DNA from: Ancylobacter mangrovi
Lineage (GTDB): Bacteria > Pseudomonadota > Alphaproteobacteria > Rhizobiales > Xanthobacteraceae
NCBI RefSeq assembly: GCF_024752355.1
Contig: NZ_JANTHZ010000003.1
Coordinates: forward strand, 248,001-312,000
Direction of reading: 5' to 3'
Length of the DNA: 64,000 nt
Position 1 is the stretch's first letter. Each line of letters starts with the position of its first letter. Below, piece by piece: positions 24,550 through 32,726 of the stretch. Position numbers and translations under genes: made by a program. Under the pieces are notes generated by a model. The model saw only the letters and a program-made list of their open reading frames with translations, searched no databases and had not been told where the DNA came from.

Positions 24550-25923
24550 ATGCCGCACAGACCGCCCGCACAGATGGCCCTCGGCTCTTTCGCCTATGCG
24601 TTCGGGTACCACCCGGCGGCTTGGCTCCAGCCCGGCGTGCCGCACGACGCGGCGACCAGCCTGGCGCACTGGGTCGAACTCGCGCGCATCGCCGAGCGGG
24701 GAAAGATGGACTTCATCTTCATCGCCGATTCCCCGGCGGTGGCGCCGGGGCCGAACGAATCCATCGCCCGCTGGACCAACTCGATGAACCGGCCCGAGCC
24801 GCTGACCCTGCTGGCGGCGATGGCGGCGCAGACCACGCATATCGGCCTCGCCGCGACGCTCTCGACCAGCTTCTACGAGCCCTACAACGTCGCCCGGCTG
24901 TTCGGCATGCTCGACCATGTCAGCCATGGCCGCGCCTCGTGGAACGTGGTGACCTCCGACCATCAGGCGACCTCGTACAATTTCGGCCTCGACGGTCTGG
25001 AGCCGCACGCGCTGCGCTACGAGAAGGCGCGCGAGTTCTTCGACATCGTCTGCGGGCTGTGGGACAGCTATGACGACGACGCCTTCATCTGCGACCCCGG
25101 GAGCGGCTACTACTTCCATCCCGACCGGCTCCATCCGCTCGACCACAAGGGCAAGCACTATTCGGTGCGCGGCCCGCTCAACCTCGCGCGCCCGCCGCAG
25201 GGCCGGCCGGTGATCGCGCAGGCCGGAGGGTCGGAGGCGGGCAAGGAATTCGCCGCCGAGACCGCCGAGGTGGTGTTCTCGATCGGCTCTTCGATCGAGG
25301 AGAGCCGGGCCTTCTACGCCGACCTCAAGGGGCGGATGGCGAAGTTCGGGCGCGCGCCGGACCAGCTCAAGGTGATGCCGGGCATCCCGGTCTATGTCGG
25401 GCGCACCGAGGAGGAGGCGGACGAGAAGCTGGCGCGGCTCGGCGCCAGCCTGAACCCGGCGGCCGGGCTCTCGGCGCTGCAGCTCTTCATGACCGGGGTC
25501 GACTTCTCCGGGCTCGACCTCGACCAGCCGGTGCCGGCGAGCCGCATCGATTCCAACTCCAACGCCTCCAAGGCGATCTTCGGTGTCGCCGAGCAACTCC
25601 TGCGGCAGGAGGGCATGACGCTGCGCCAGATGATCAGCCGCTGGGCGGCGCAGGGCTCGCACACGCTGTTCAAGGGCTCGCCCAAGCAGGTCGTCGACCA
25701 GATGGAGGAGTGGTTCTCCACCGGCGCGGCGGACGGCTTCATGGTGATGCACCCGGTGATGCCGCACGACCTGACCGATTTCGTCGAGCTGGTAGTGCCG
25801 GAGCTGCAGCGGCGCGGGCTCTATCGCGAGGACTACAGCGGCACCATGCTGCGCGACCATCTCGGCCTCGCCCGCCCGGCGAGCCGCTACGCCGCCCCGC
25901 CCGCGCGCGACGAGGTGGCGTGA
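24550..25923 (+). CDS. NtaA/EmoA-type FMN-dependent monooxygenase (second paralogue)
   Basis: This 457-residue protein belongs to the same family as the gene at 15527, with matching segments (ELARIAERGKMDFIFIADSP, STSFYEPYNVARLFGMLDH, RPVIAQAGGSEAGKEFAAE). It starts 41 nt after the permease gene and is probably the last gene of the importer operon, linking uptake directly to oxidation. It needs reduced FMN from a partner, for which the fused reductase nearby is the obvious candidate. The reaction is likely oxidative cleavage of a C-N or C-S bond; the substrate is unknown. Confidence 0.88.
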   Translation: MPHRPPAQMALGSFAYAFGYHPAAWLQPGVPHDAATSLAHWVELARIAERGKMDFIFIADSPAVAPGPNESIARWTNSMNRPEPLTLLAAMAAQTTHIGLAATLSTSFYEPYNVARLFGMLDHVSHGRASWNVVTSDHQATSYNFGLDGLEPHALRYEKAREFFDIVCGLWDSYDDDAFICDPGSGYYFHPDRLHPLDHKGKHYSVRGPLNLARPPQGRPVIAQAGGSEAGKEFAAETAEVVFSIGSSIEESRAFYADLKGRMAKFGRAPDQLKVMPGIPVYVGRTEEEADEKLARLGASLNPAAGLSALQLFMTGVDFSGLDLDQPVPASRIDSNSNASKAIFGVAEQLLRQEGMTLRQMISRWAAQGSHTLFKGSPKQVVDQMEEWFSTGAADGFMVMHPVMPHDLTDFVELVVPELQRRGLYREDYSGTMLRDHLGLARPASRYAAPPARDEVA

Positions 25924-25988
25924 GGCTTTCGGCGCGCAAAGGGTGGCCGGCTCTTGCGCGGTAAGCCGCTGATTCAAATCCGAGAAGT

Positions 25989-26009
25989 CCTCTCCCCGGC
26001 GGGGAGAGG
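25989..26009. terminator. GC hairpin between convergent operons
   Basis: Nine-base arms (CCTCTCCCC and GGGGAGAGG) flank a GGC loop, midway between two convergent gene ends. There is no T-run, so it may act as a roadblock or an mRNA end stabiliser rather than a classical terminator. Its sequence echoes the larger palindrome at 7370-7445. Confidence 0.45.
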
Positions 26010-26048
26010 AAGCGCGGCGATGGGTCGAACCGTCGCCGCGCCCGCCCG

Positions 26049-27560
26049 TCAGGCGATGAGCTCGTCCACCGTGCTGCGCAGCTTGGTCTCGGCGGCGGCG
26101 AGGCGGGTTTGGATGCCCTCGACGATAGCCTCGTCCGCCTCCAGACGCGCGCTGAACACGCCCACCTGGCGCAGCGACTCGTCCGGCGCCGGGCCGCCGA
26201 GCAGGGTGCGCTTCTCGACGAACAGCACGGGGTCGAGCGCGGTCATGATCTCCTCGCGGGTGAAGCCGACCGGCTTCTCGTGATAGAGCATCGCCGCCTC
26301 GTCGAGCAGCTCCGGGGTGACGTCGGCCGGGGTGAGGCCGCGCTCCTCGCTGAGGCGCACCAGGATGCCGACGATCTGGTGCGCGGTGCGCCAGGGCATG
26401 TCGCGCCCGCGCACCAGCGCGCTGGCGAGGTCGGTGGCGGTCGCCCAGTGGCGCCAGGAATGCTCGCGCAGATAGTCGGTGCGGATGGTGAGCTCGGGCA
26501 GGAACTCGCCGAACCAGTCCATATGCGCGACCAGGCTCTCGCCGACCCGCCAGAGCATGTCGAGCGCCTGGTAGCGCTCGTTGATCGGCAGGCCGGTCGG
26601 CCCCTTCAGCGCGTGGTAGGAGGAGACGACGCAGGCGATCGCCTCGGCGGAATTGGCCTTCAGCTCGGCCGGGCCGATGACGTTCTTCTTCTGCATCATG
26701 ATCGAGGAGGTGCCGCAGAAGCGGTCCGGGATCTCGACGAAGTCGAATTCGCGCGTGGTCCACAGGATCAGGTCGTCCGCCCACTTGGCCATGGAATGGC
26801 ACAGGATGGAGAACACCATCGGCACTTCGAGGCTGTCGTCGGCGGTGAGCTCGAGGATGGCGTCGGCGCAGTTCTCGTGCACCGCGTCGAAGCCGAGCAG
26901 GTCCGCCGTGCGCTCGCGGTCGATCGGGAAGTCCGAGCCGACCATGATGGCCGCGCCCGCCGGGCTGGTGTTGACGCGCTGATAGGCGCCGTGGATGCGG
27001 GCGAAGTCGCGCTCCAGCGTCGCCACCCAGGACAGCCACAGATGGGCGAAGGTCATGGGCTGGGCGTGCTGGCCGAAGCTGTAGCCCGGCAGGATCGAGC
27101 CGGTGTGCTTCGGGATCAGCTTCAGCAGCATGGACCGGAAGCGGTTGATCCCCTCCAGCACGGCGAGGCAGTGCTCGCGCTGCAGCACGTTGATGGCGAC
27201 CGAGCTGAGATCGCCGGAGCTGCGCGCCACGTGGAAGCGCCCGCCGATCTCCTCGCCGAGGTCGCGGATGACGTAGTGCTCGCCCGAATGAAGGCCGCCG
27301 CCCACCCGCATGCGTGCGGCGACGACGCCTTCTTCCTCCATCTTGCGGATCGAGCGCAGCACCGCGATGCCGGTCTCGCGCGGCAGCACACCCTGTTCGA
27401 TCAGCATGATGGTGTGCGCCTGGTCGAAGGCGTGCAGCGCCGGCAGCATCGACTGGGTGCGGTTGGAGTACACCTTGCCGAGATGCGGGATCATCTCTTC
27501 CTTGAGGCGGATGCCGGGGGTGCGGTAGCCGCGATATTCAGCCGAATTCTGCTTGAGCAT
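26049..27560 (-). CDS. Argininosuccinate lyase-like C-N lyase, likely for N-substituted aspartates (EDDS/iminodisuccinate lyase type)
   Basis: This 503-residue protein belongs to the fumarase/aspartase superfamily and is closest in layout to argininosuccinate lyase. The signature loop reads GTSSIMMQKKN (283-293) instead of GSSxMPQKKNP; the serines fit the catalytic base position. Two usual argininosuccinate lyase motifs are altered. SRND appears as ARSSGD (112-117), and the histidine of GYTHLQ is F162 in GYSFGQ. That argues against biosynthetic ArgH and for a different N-substituted aspartate. Expected products are fumarate and an amine. It is the last gene of an operon with an MmgE/PrpD protein and an oligopeptide-type importer. 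GGAGGA precedes the ATG. Confidence 0.75.
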   Translation of the reverse strand: MLKQNSAEYRGYRTPGIRLKEEMIPHLGKVYSNRTQSMLPALHAFDQAHTIMLIEQGVLPRETGIAVLRSIRKMEEEGVVAARMRVGGGLHSGEHYVIRDLGEEIGGRFHVARSSGDLSSVAINVLQREHCLAVLEGINRFRSMLLKLIPKHTGSILPGYSFGQHAQPMTFAHLWLSWVATLERDFARIHGAYQRVNTSPAGAAIMVGSDFPIDRERTADLLGFDAVHENCADAILELTADDSLEVPMVFSILCHSMAKWADDLILWTTREFDFVEIPDRFCGTSSIMMQKKNVIGPAELKANSAEAIACVVSSYHALKGPTGLPINERYQALDMLWRVGESLVAHMDWFGEFLPELTIRTDYLREHSWRHWATATDLASALVRGRDMPWRTAHQIVGILVRLSEERGLTPADVTPELLDEAAMLYHEKPVGFTREEIMTALDPVLFVEKRTLLGGPAPDESLRQVGVFSARLEADEAIVEGIQTRLAAAETKLRSTVDELIA

Positions 27561-27579
27561 TTCCCAATCCTCCGGCGGA

Positions 27580-28479
27580 TCACGCCGATCTGGCTTTGTT
27601 CGGAAGGCTGTCGGGCGGCGCCGAGGGGGATGCCGGCGTCGGCGTCGGTGTCGGCGGAGGCGCGAGATCGACGTCGAGCACGGCGGCGAGCAGGCGCTGG
27701 GTGTAGGCCTCGCGCGGGGACTGCATCACCTGCTCGGTCTCGCCCTGCTCGACGATGCGGCCGTGATGCATCACCACCACGCGCTGGGCGAGGGCGCGCG
27801 CGACCAGCATGTCGTGCGTGATCAGCAGGAAGGCGATGTTCTGCTGCGCCTGCAGGTCGAGCAGCAGGTTGAGGATCTGGGCGCGGATCGACACGTCCGC
27901 GCCCGAGAGCGGCTCGTCGGCGATGATGAGCCGCGGGCGCGGGGCGAGGGCGCGCGCGATGGCGAGCCGCTGGCGCTGGCCGCCGCTGAGCTCGTGCGGG
28001 TAGCGCTCGACATAGTTCTCCGGCGGGCGCAGCTCGACCTGGGACAGCAGCTCGAGGGCGCGCGCGCGCATGTCCGGCTCGGGCGTGGTGCCCTGGGCGA
28101 TGGCCTGGCGCAGGCTCGACCACACGCTGCGGCGCGGGTTGAACGAGGCCGAGGGGTCCTGGAACACCGGCTGCATGGCGAGCCGGCGGGTGCGCAGTTC
28201 GCGCGGGCTCATGTCGAGCAGCGAGCGGCCTTCGAGGAACACCTGCCCGCTGTCCGGGCGCAGCAGCGACAGCGCCATCCGCGCCACGGTAGACTTGCCC
28301 GAGCCGCTCTCGCCGACGATCGCCACGCATTCGCCCGGGTGGACCGAGAGGCTGACGTCGTCGACCGCCTTGAACGCCTCGGCGCCGGGCAGGTGGAAGG
28401 TCTTCGAGATGTTGCGGATCTCGAGCACCGGCTTTCCGGCCTGCGAAGTCTCCTCGCGTGCCGTCTCAGGCGCCGACAT
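27580..28479 (-). CDS. Oligopeptide-type ABC transporter ATP-binding protein, DppF type
   Basis: This 299-residue ATPase has Walker [11 protein letters not shown]-loop VFQDPSASFNP, signature LSGGQRQRLAIARA and Walker B RLIIADEP. The C-terminus carries a Pro/Thr-rich tail (PPPTPTPTPASPS) of no known role. Its start overlaps the end of the DppD-type gene by 14 nt. With that partner it powers the DppB/DppC-type channel. The lyase gene starts 19 nt downstream. Confidence 0.9.
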   Translation of the reverse strand: MSAPETAREETSQAGKPVLEIRNISKTFHLPGAEAFKAVDDVSLSVHPGECVAIVGESGSGKSTVARMALSLLRPDSGQVFLEGRSLLDMSPRELRTRRLAMQPVFQDPSASFNPRRSVWSSLRQAIAQGTTPEPDMRARALELLSQVELRPPENYVERYPHELSGGQRQRLAIARALAPRPRLIIADEPLSGADVSIRAQILNLLLDLQAQQNIAFLLITHDMLVARALAQRVVVMHHGRIVEQGETEQVMQSPREAYTQRLLAAVLDVDLAPPPTPTPTPASPSAPPDSLPNKARSA

Positions 28480-29491
28480 TGCGGGCCTCGCTCGCGCGGG
28501 TGTCGGGGGGAAGGGCGGGCGCGCCGCCGGGCTCGGGCGTCAGCAGCCAGCAGCGCCCGAGATGGTCGGGCTCGGCGGTGTCGAGGAAGGGCGGCATCTC
28601 GGCGCAGACCGGCATGGCCGAGCCGCAGCGCGGCTGGAACGGGCAGGCTGTGATGCGCTGCTGCAACGAGGGCACGTCGCCGCCGATGGTGGAGAAGCGT
28701 CCGTCCGGCCCGCGGGTGAGGCGCGAGGCGGCGATCAGGCCGCGCGTATAGGGATGGGCGGGCGCGCCCAGCACCTGCGCGGTGCGCCCGGTCTCGATGG
28801 TGTGGCCGGCATACATGACGTAGATCCGGTCGCACAGCCGGCGCAGCACGCCGAGGTCGTGGCTGATGAGCACCAGCGCCATGCCGAGCGTGCGGCGCAG
28901 CTCGTCCAGCAGGGCGAGGATCTCGCCCTGGGTCGTTACGTCGAGCGCGGTGGTGGGCTCGTCGGCGACCAGCAGGCGCGGCCGGCAGCCGAGCGCGATC
29001 GCCAGCATCACGCGCTGTCGCATGCCTCCGGAGAGTTCGTGCGGGTAGGCGTCGATCACCGAGGGACGCAGCTTCACCAGCTCCAGCAGTTCGCGGGTGC
29101 GCGCCTTGCGGTCGGCATGCGGGTCCTGCAGGGCGATGCCCTCGGCGATCTGCCGGCCGACCCGCACCACCGGGTTGAGGAAGCTGAGCGGGTCCTGGAA
29201 CACCATGGCGACCGAGCTGCCGCGCAGGCTCTGCCAGTCGGACGGTCCGAAGCCGGTGGCGTCGACGCCCTCGACCACGATCCGCCCGCCGACGATGCGC
29301 GAGGTGGTGGGCGGCAGCAGGCCCATCACCGCGCGGGCGAGGGTGGACTTGCCCGACCCCGACTCGCCGGCGACGCCGATGGCCTCGCCCTCCTTGACCA
29401 GCAGGCTCGCGTCCTGGATCGCGTTCACGTCGCGGCCGCGCCCGGTATAGACGAGAGCGAGCCGGTCGACCTCGAGAATGGTTCGGGTCAT
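28466..29491 (-). CDS. Oligopeptide-type ABC transporter ATP-binding protein, DppD type
   Basis: This 341-residue ATPase has Walker [11 protein letters not shown]-loop [11 protein letters not shown], signature [12 protein letters not shown] and Walker B RLLVADEP. The C-terminal oligopeptide-transporter extension has the cysteine pattern [14 protein letters not shown], then C in GRCWLL, seen in DppD/OppD, which often binds an Fe-S cluster. The ATG before [14 protein letters not shown] is chosen because similarity starts there. It starts 8 nt after the permease gene. Confidence 0.9.
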   Translation of the reverse strand: MTRTILEVDRLALVYTGRGRDVNAIQDASLLVKEGEAIGVAGESGSGKSTLARAVMGLLPPTTSRIVGGRIVVEGVDATGFGPSDWQSLRGSSVAMVFQDPLSFLNPVVRVGRQIAEGIALQDPHADRKARTRELLELVKLRPSVIDAYPHELSGGMRQRVMLAIALGCRPRLLVADEPTTALDVTTQGEILALLDELRRTLGMALVLISHDLGVLRRLCDRIYVMYAGHTIETGRTAQVLGAPAHPYTRGLIAASRLTRGPDGRFSTIGGDVPSLQQRITACPFQPRCGSAMPVCAEMPPFLDTAEPDHLGRCWLLTPEPGGAPALPPDTRASEARNVGA

Positions 29492-29499
29492 GGGGTCCC

Positions 29500-30324
29500 T
29501 CAGTGAGCGTGGCGCGGGTTGAGGGCGTCGGCGAGCGCGTCGCCGAGAAGGTTGAAGGCCAGCACGGTGATGAAGATCGCCATGCCGGAGAACACCGACA
29601 GCCACCAGGCCGTGAACAGATATTGCTGGGCGACGCTGAGGATGCGGCCCCAGCTGATGATGTCTGGGCTGGCGAGGCCGAGGAAGCTCAGCGAGGCCTC
29701 CAGCAGGATCGCCTGCGCCATGATGAGGCTGGCCAGCGCCAGCGCCGGGGCGATGGCGTTCGGGATCACCTCGCCATAGAGGATGCGCCAGCCCGGTATG
29801 CCCATGCAGCGCGCCGCGTCGACATAGTCGAGCTGGGAGACGCGCATGATCTCGCCGCGCGCCACGCGCGCCGTCTGCGGCCAGGACAATACGGCGATGA
29901 CGATGATGACGCGGGTGAGGCCGGGGCCGATCAGCGACACGATCAGCACGGCGAGGATGAAGGTCGGCATCACCTGGAAGAACTCGGACAGGCGCATCAG
30001 CGCCGCGTCCACCCGCCCGCCGACATAGCCGGCGACCGCGCCCACCAGCACGCCGATGACAGTGGTGGCGAGGGCGGCGGAAATGCCGACGAAGAGCGAG
30101 ATCTTGGCGCCTTCGATCATGCCCGCGAGCACGTCGCGGCCGAGATCGTCGGTGCCGAGCGGGTGCAGCCAGCTCGGCGCTGCGTTGACCTCCACGGAAA
30201 GCGCGAAAGGGTCGACCGGATAGAGGGTCGGCCCGGCGACCGCCGCCAGCGCCAGCAGCAGCACCACCGCGCCGCTGACGATGCCGACGGGATTGGTGAA
30301 CATGCGCCTCAGAGCGGGATACAT
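29500..30324 (-). CDS. Oligopeptide-type ABC transporter permease, DppC type
   Basis: This 274-residue membrane protein has the family N-terminus (PVDPFALSVEVNAAPSWLHPLGTDDLGRDVLAGMI region), about six membrane segments and the coupling motif DAARCMGIPGWRILYGEVIP. The HPLGTDDLGRDV motif is diagnostic of DppC/OppC. It lies 14 nt after the DppB-type gene. It imports peptides or peptide-like polycarboxylates. Confidence 0.9.
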   Translation of the reverse strand: MYPALRRMFTNPVGIVSGAVVLLLALAAVAGPTLYPVDPFALSVEVNAAPSWLHPLGTDDLGRDVLAGMIEGAKISLFVGISAALATTVIGVLVGAVAGYVGGRVDAALMRLSEFFQVMPTFILAVLIVSLIGPGLTRVIIVIAVLSWPQTARVARGEIMRVSQLDYVDAARCMGIPGWRILYGEVIPNAIAPALALASLIMAQAILLEASLSFLGLASPDIISWGRILSVAQQYLFTAWWLSVFSGMAIFITVLAFNLLGDALADALNPRHAH

Positions 30325-30338
30325 GGTGGCTCCTCCGC

Positions 30339-31319
30339 TCAGGCCGGCTTCAGCGTCGCCACACGCACGCGCGGGTCGACGACGGCGTAGAGGATGTCGG
30401 TGATGAAGTTGGCGGCGACGACGGCAGTCGCGGCCAGCAGGAAGATGCCCGACAGGACCGGGAAGTCCTGGTAGTGGATCGAGCTGACGAACAGCCCGCC
30501 AATGCCCGGCCAGGCGAACACGGTCTCGGTCAGGATCGCGCCGGTGAGCGAGTAGCCGAAATTGTAGCCGATCACGGTGATGACCGGGATCAGCGCGTTG
30601 CGCAGCACATGGCGTACCACGACCTGGTTCTCGCTCAGCCCCTTCGCCCGCGCGGTGAGCACGAAGTCCTGGTGCAGCATCTCCAGCATGGAGGTGCGCG
30701 CCACCCGAACCACGATGGCGAGGTAGAAGATGGTGATGCAGAAGGAGGGCAGGATGAGGTGGCGCAGCAGGTCGAGGAAATAGGCGAGGCCGGTGTAGTT
30801 GGCCCGCACCGACACCATGCCCTGCGCCGGCAGCCAGCCGAGCCGCACCGCGAACAGCATCACCAGCATCTGCGCCAGCCAGAACACCGGCACCGAGGCG
30901 CCCGCAAGGCTCAGCGCGGTGAGGAAGGTGTTGAGCGAGGAGCCGGCGCGGCGTGCGGCGCGGACCGCGATCAGCACGCCGATGATGGAGGCGAGCGTCA
31001 GCGAGGGCAGCATCAGGATCAGCGTGACGCCGGCCCGCCGGAGGATCAGCGGCAGCACATTCTGCCGGCCGACGAAGGAGAAGCCGAGGTCCCCCTGCGC
31101 CACATGAACGAGGTAGTAATAGAGCTGGGCGGGGATGCTCTGGTCGAGCCCGAAATCATGCCGGATCTGGTCGATATAGGCCTGCGGCACCGGGAATTCG
31201 CCAACCAGTGCCGTGGTGGGATCGCCGGGGACGATCCGCGTCAGCACGAAATTGACCACCACGATCCCGAAGACGATGACGACCGACCAGAACAGCCTTT
31301 GCGCGATGTAGTACCGCAT
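30339..31319 (-). CDS. Oligopeptide-type ABC transporter permease, DppB type
   Basis: This 326-residue membrane protein begins with the typical MRYYIAQRLFWSVVIVFGIV and VNFVLTRIVPGDP. It has about six membrane segments and the coupling motif TARAKGLSENQVVVRHVLRN. Its start codon directly abuts the stop codon of the MmgE/PrpD gene. It forms the channel with the DppC-type protein. Confidence 0.9.
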   Translation of the reverse strand: MRYYIAQRLFWSVVIVFGIVVVNFVLTRIVPGDPTTALVGEFPVPQAYIDQIRHDFGLDQSIPAQLYYYLVHVAQGDLGFSFVGRQNVLPLILRRAGVTLILMLPSLTLASIIGVLIAVRAARRAGSSLNTFLTALSLAGASVPVFWLAQMLVMLFAVRLGWLPAQGMVSVRANYTGLAYFLDLLRHLILPSFCITIFYLAIVVRVARTSMLEMLHQDFVLTARAKGLSENQVVVRHVLRNALIPVITVIGYNFGYSLTGAILTETVFAWPGIGGLFVSSIHYQDFPVLSGIFLLAATAVVAANFITDILYAVVDPRVRVATLKPA

Positions 31320-32726
31320 TCAGCGACGACGGCCGCTGGTGAGGAGACGGGTGCAGTCGCGGAAGTCCTTCAGATCCTCCAGGCCGGCGATCATGGCGCC
31401 GAGCGCCTTGAACGCTTCCGGCTCGAACACCGGGGCGGCGATGGCCGCGTGCTTGCGCGCGAGTTCGGCGTCCGAGGGCGGGCGGGCGGCCGCGCCCTTG
31501 GAGACCGGGACGTGCTTTGCGAGCTGGCGCCCGTCCTTCAGGATCACTTCCACGTCCGGCTCGTCATAGGGACCGAGCGGGCGGTCGGCGCGGACCTCGA
31601 CGCGCTCCATCAGCGCGGCGACGCGCGGGTCGCCGGTGCGCAGCGGGATGAACTCCTCCAGCGTGGCGTCGCCGCTGGTGGCGATGCTGGCGAGCGCGTA
31701 GGGCAGGCTGAACTGGCCGTCGAGGATGGTGGTCATCTCGCGCTTGGAGAACTGGCGGCGCGTACGCTCGGCGCCGTGGACGATGATGGTGTCGATCTCC
31801 TCGCCGGTGCAGGGCGTCTCGCTCATGATGTCGAGCAGGGCCTCGATCGAGGAGTGCAGGCCGCGGCAGCAGGGGAACAGCTTGATGCCCGCGGTCATGA
31901 CGCCGAAGGCGACGCCGAGCTTGTCGATTACCGCTTCCGGCACCGCCTCGGGGCCGCAATAGGTGCTGAAGAAGCCGCCCCATCTGGCTTCCAGCGCCTG
32001 CGCGGGGCCGGTGAGTCCGCTGCGGGCGAGATAGGCCGAGACCACGCCGTTGGATGTGGCGCGGCCGGGGTGGAAGCGCTTGGTCATGGCGCCGTCGCCG
32101 AGATAGGACCAGGTGCCCGCCGCGTTGGACGAGGCGATGCCGAGCGCCCAGGTGAAGCGCTCCGCGTCGAGGCCGAGCGCGGCGGCGGCCCCGGCGGCGG
32201 CGCCGAAGGTGCCGCAGGTGCCGGTCGAGTGCCAGCCGCGGTCGTTGTGCGGCCGGTAGCCGCCGACGCCGGCGGTCATGCGGTGGGCGAGGTCGTAGCC
32301 GGCCGCCAGCGCGCGGATCATGCCGCGCCCGTCGATGCCCTCCGCCTCGGCGATGGCGCAGACGGCGGGGACGACCACGGCGCTGGAATGGCCGCAGCCG
32401 CCGAAATCGTCGAATTCCAGCGCATGGGTGGCGGTGCCGTTGATCAACGCCGCGACCGCCGGGGCGGCGGTGCGCCCGCTGCCGTCCCACAGCGCCGAGG
32501 GGCCGGCGAGCGGGCCGAAGGCATCGGCGGCGCCCGCCGTCGTGGCGCGCGCATCATCGCTGTCGGCGCCGCGCGCGCCGACCAGCAGCGTGTCGAGCAG
32601 CAGGCGCTTGCACATCGCCACCACCTCGGGCGGCAGTTCCTCATAGCTGACGCTCGACCAGTAATTGGCGAACTGGCGCGTCAGCGACGGGCCGCCCTGG
32701 GTCGTGGCGATGTCCTGCGCGTTCAT
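31320..32726 (-). CDS. MmgE/PrpD family protein, candidate iminodisuccinate-type epimerase
   Basis: This 468-residue protein has the family motifs NGTATHALEFDD (96-107), GWHSTGTCGTFGAAAGAAA (164-182), MTKRFHPGRATSNG (214-227) and IKLFPCCRGLH (281-291). The family includes 2-methylcitrate dehydratase and iminodisuccinate (IDS) epimerase of Agrobacterium, the protein that defined the fold. Propionate-cycle genes are absent. The neighbours are an oligopeptide-type binding protein (TGATG overlap) and a C-N lyase in the same operon. In the described IDS route, epimerase acts before lyase, so I favour an epimerase or isomerase of an N-substituted aspartate. This is inference from context. Confidence 0.7.
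   Translation of the reverse strand: MNAQDIATTQGGPSLTRQFANYWSSVSYEELPPEVVAMCKRLLLDTLLVGARGADSDDARATTAGAADAFGPLAGPSALWDGSGRTAAPAVAALINGTATHALEFDDFGGCGHSSAVVVPAVCAIAEAEGIDGRGMIRALAAGYDLAHRMTAGVGGYRPHNDRGWHSTGTCGTFGAAAGAAAALGLDAERFTWALGIASSNAAGTWSYLGDGAMTKRFHPGRATSNGVVSAYLARSGLTGPAQALEARWGGFFSTYCGPEAVPEAVIDKLGVAFGVMTAGIKLFPCCRGLHSSIEALLDIMSETPCTGEEIDTIIVHGAERTRRQFSKREMTTILDGQFSLPYALASIATSGDATLEEFIPLRTGDPRVAALMERVEVRADRPLGPYDEPDVEVILKDGRQLAKHVPVSKGAAARPPSDAELARKHAAIAAPVFEPEAFKALGAMIAGLEDLKDFRDCTRLLTSGRRR

Noticed and set aside
26049..27560. Biosynthetic argininosuccinate lyase (argH)
   Set aside because: Two substrate and catalytic motifs are altered, no argG or argF is nearby, and the gene closes an importer operon.
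27640..27660. Short GGCGTC-type tandem repeat inside the DppF-type gene
   Set aside because: It only encodes the Pro/Thr tail of the ATPase and is not a separate element.
31320..32726. PrpD 2-methylcitrate dehydratase of the propionate cycle
   Set aside because: No prpB, prpC or acnD is present; the gene is embedded in an importer/lyase operon.
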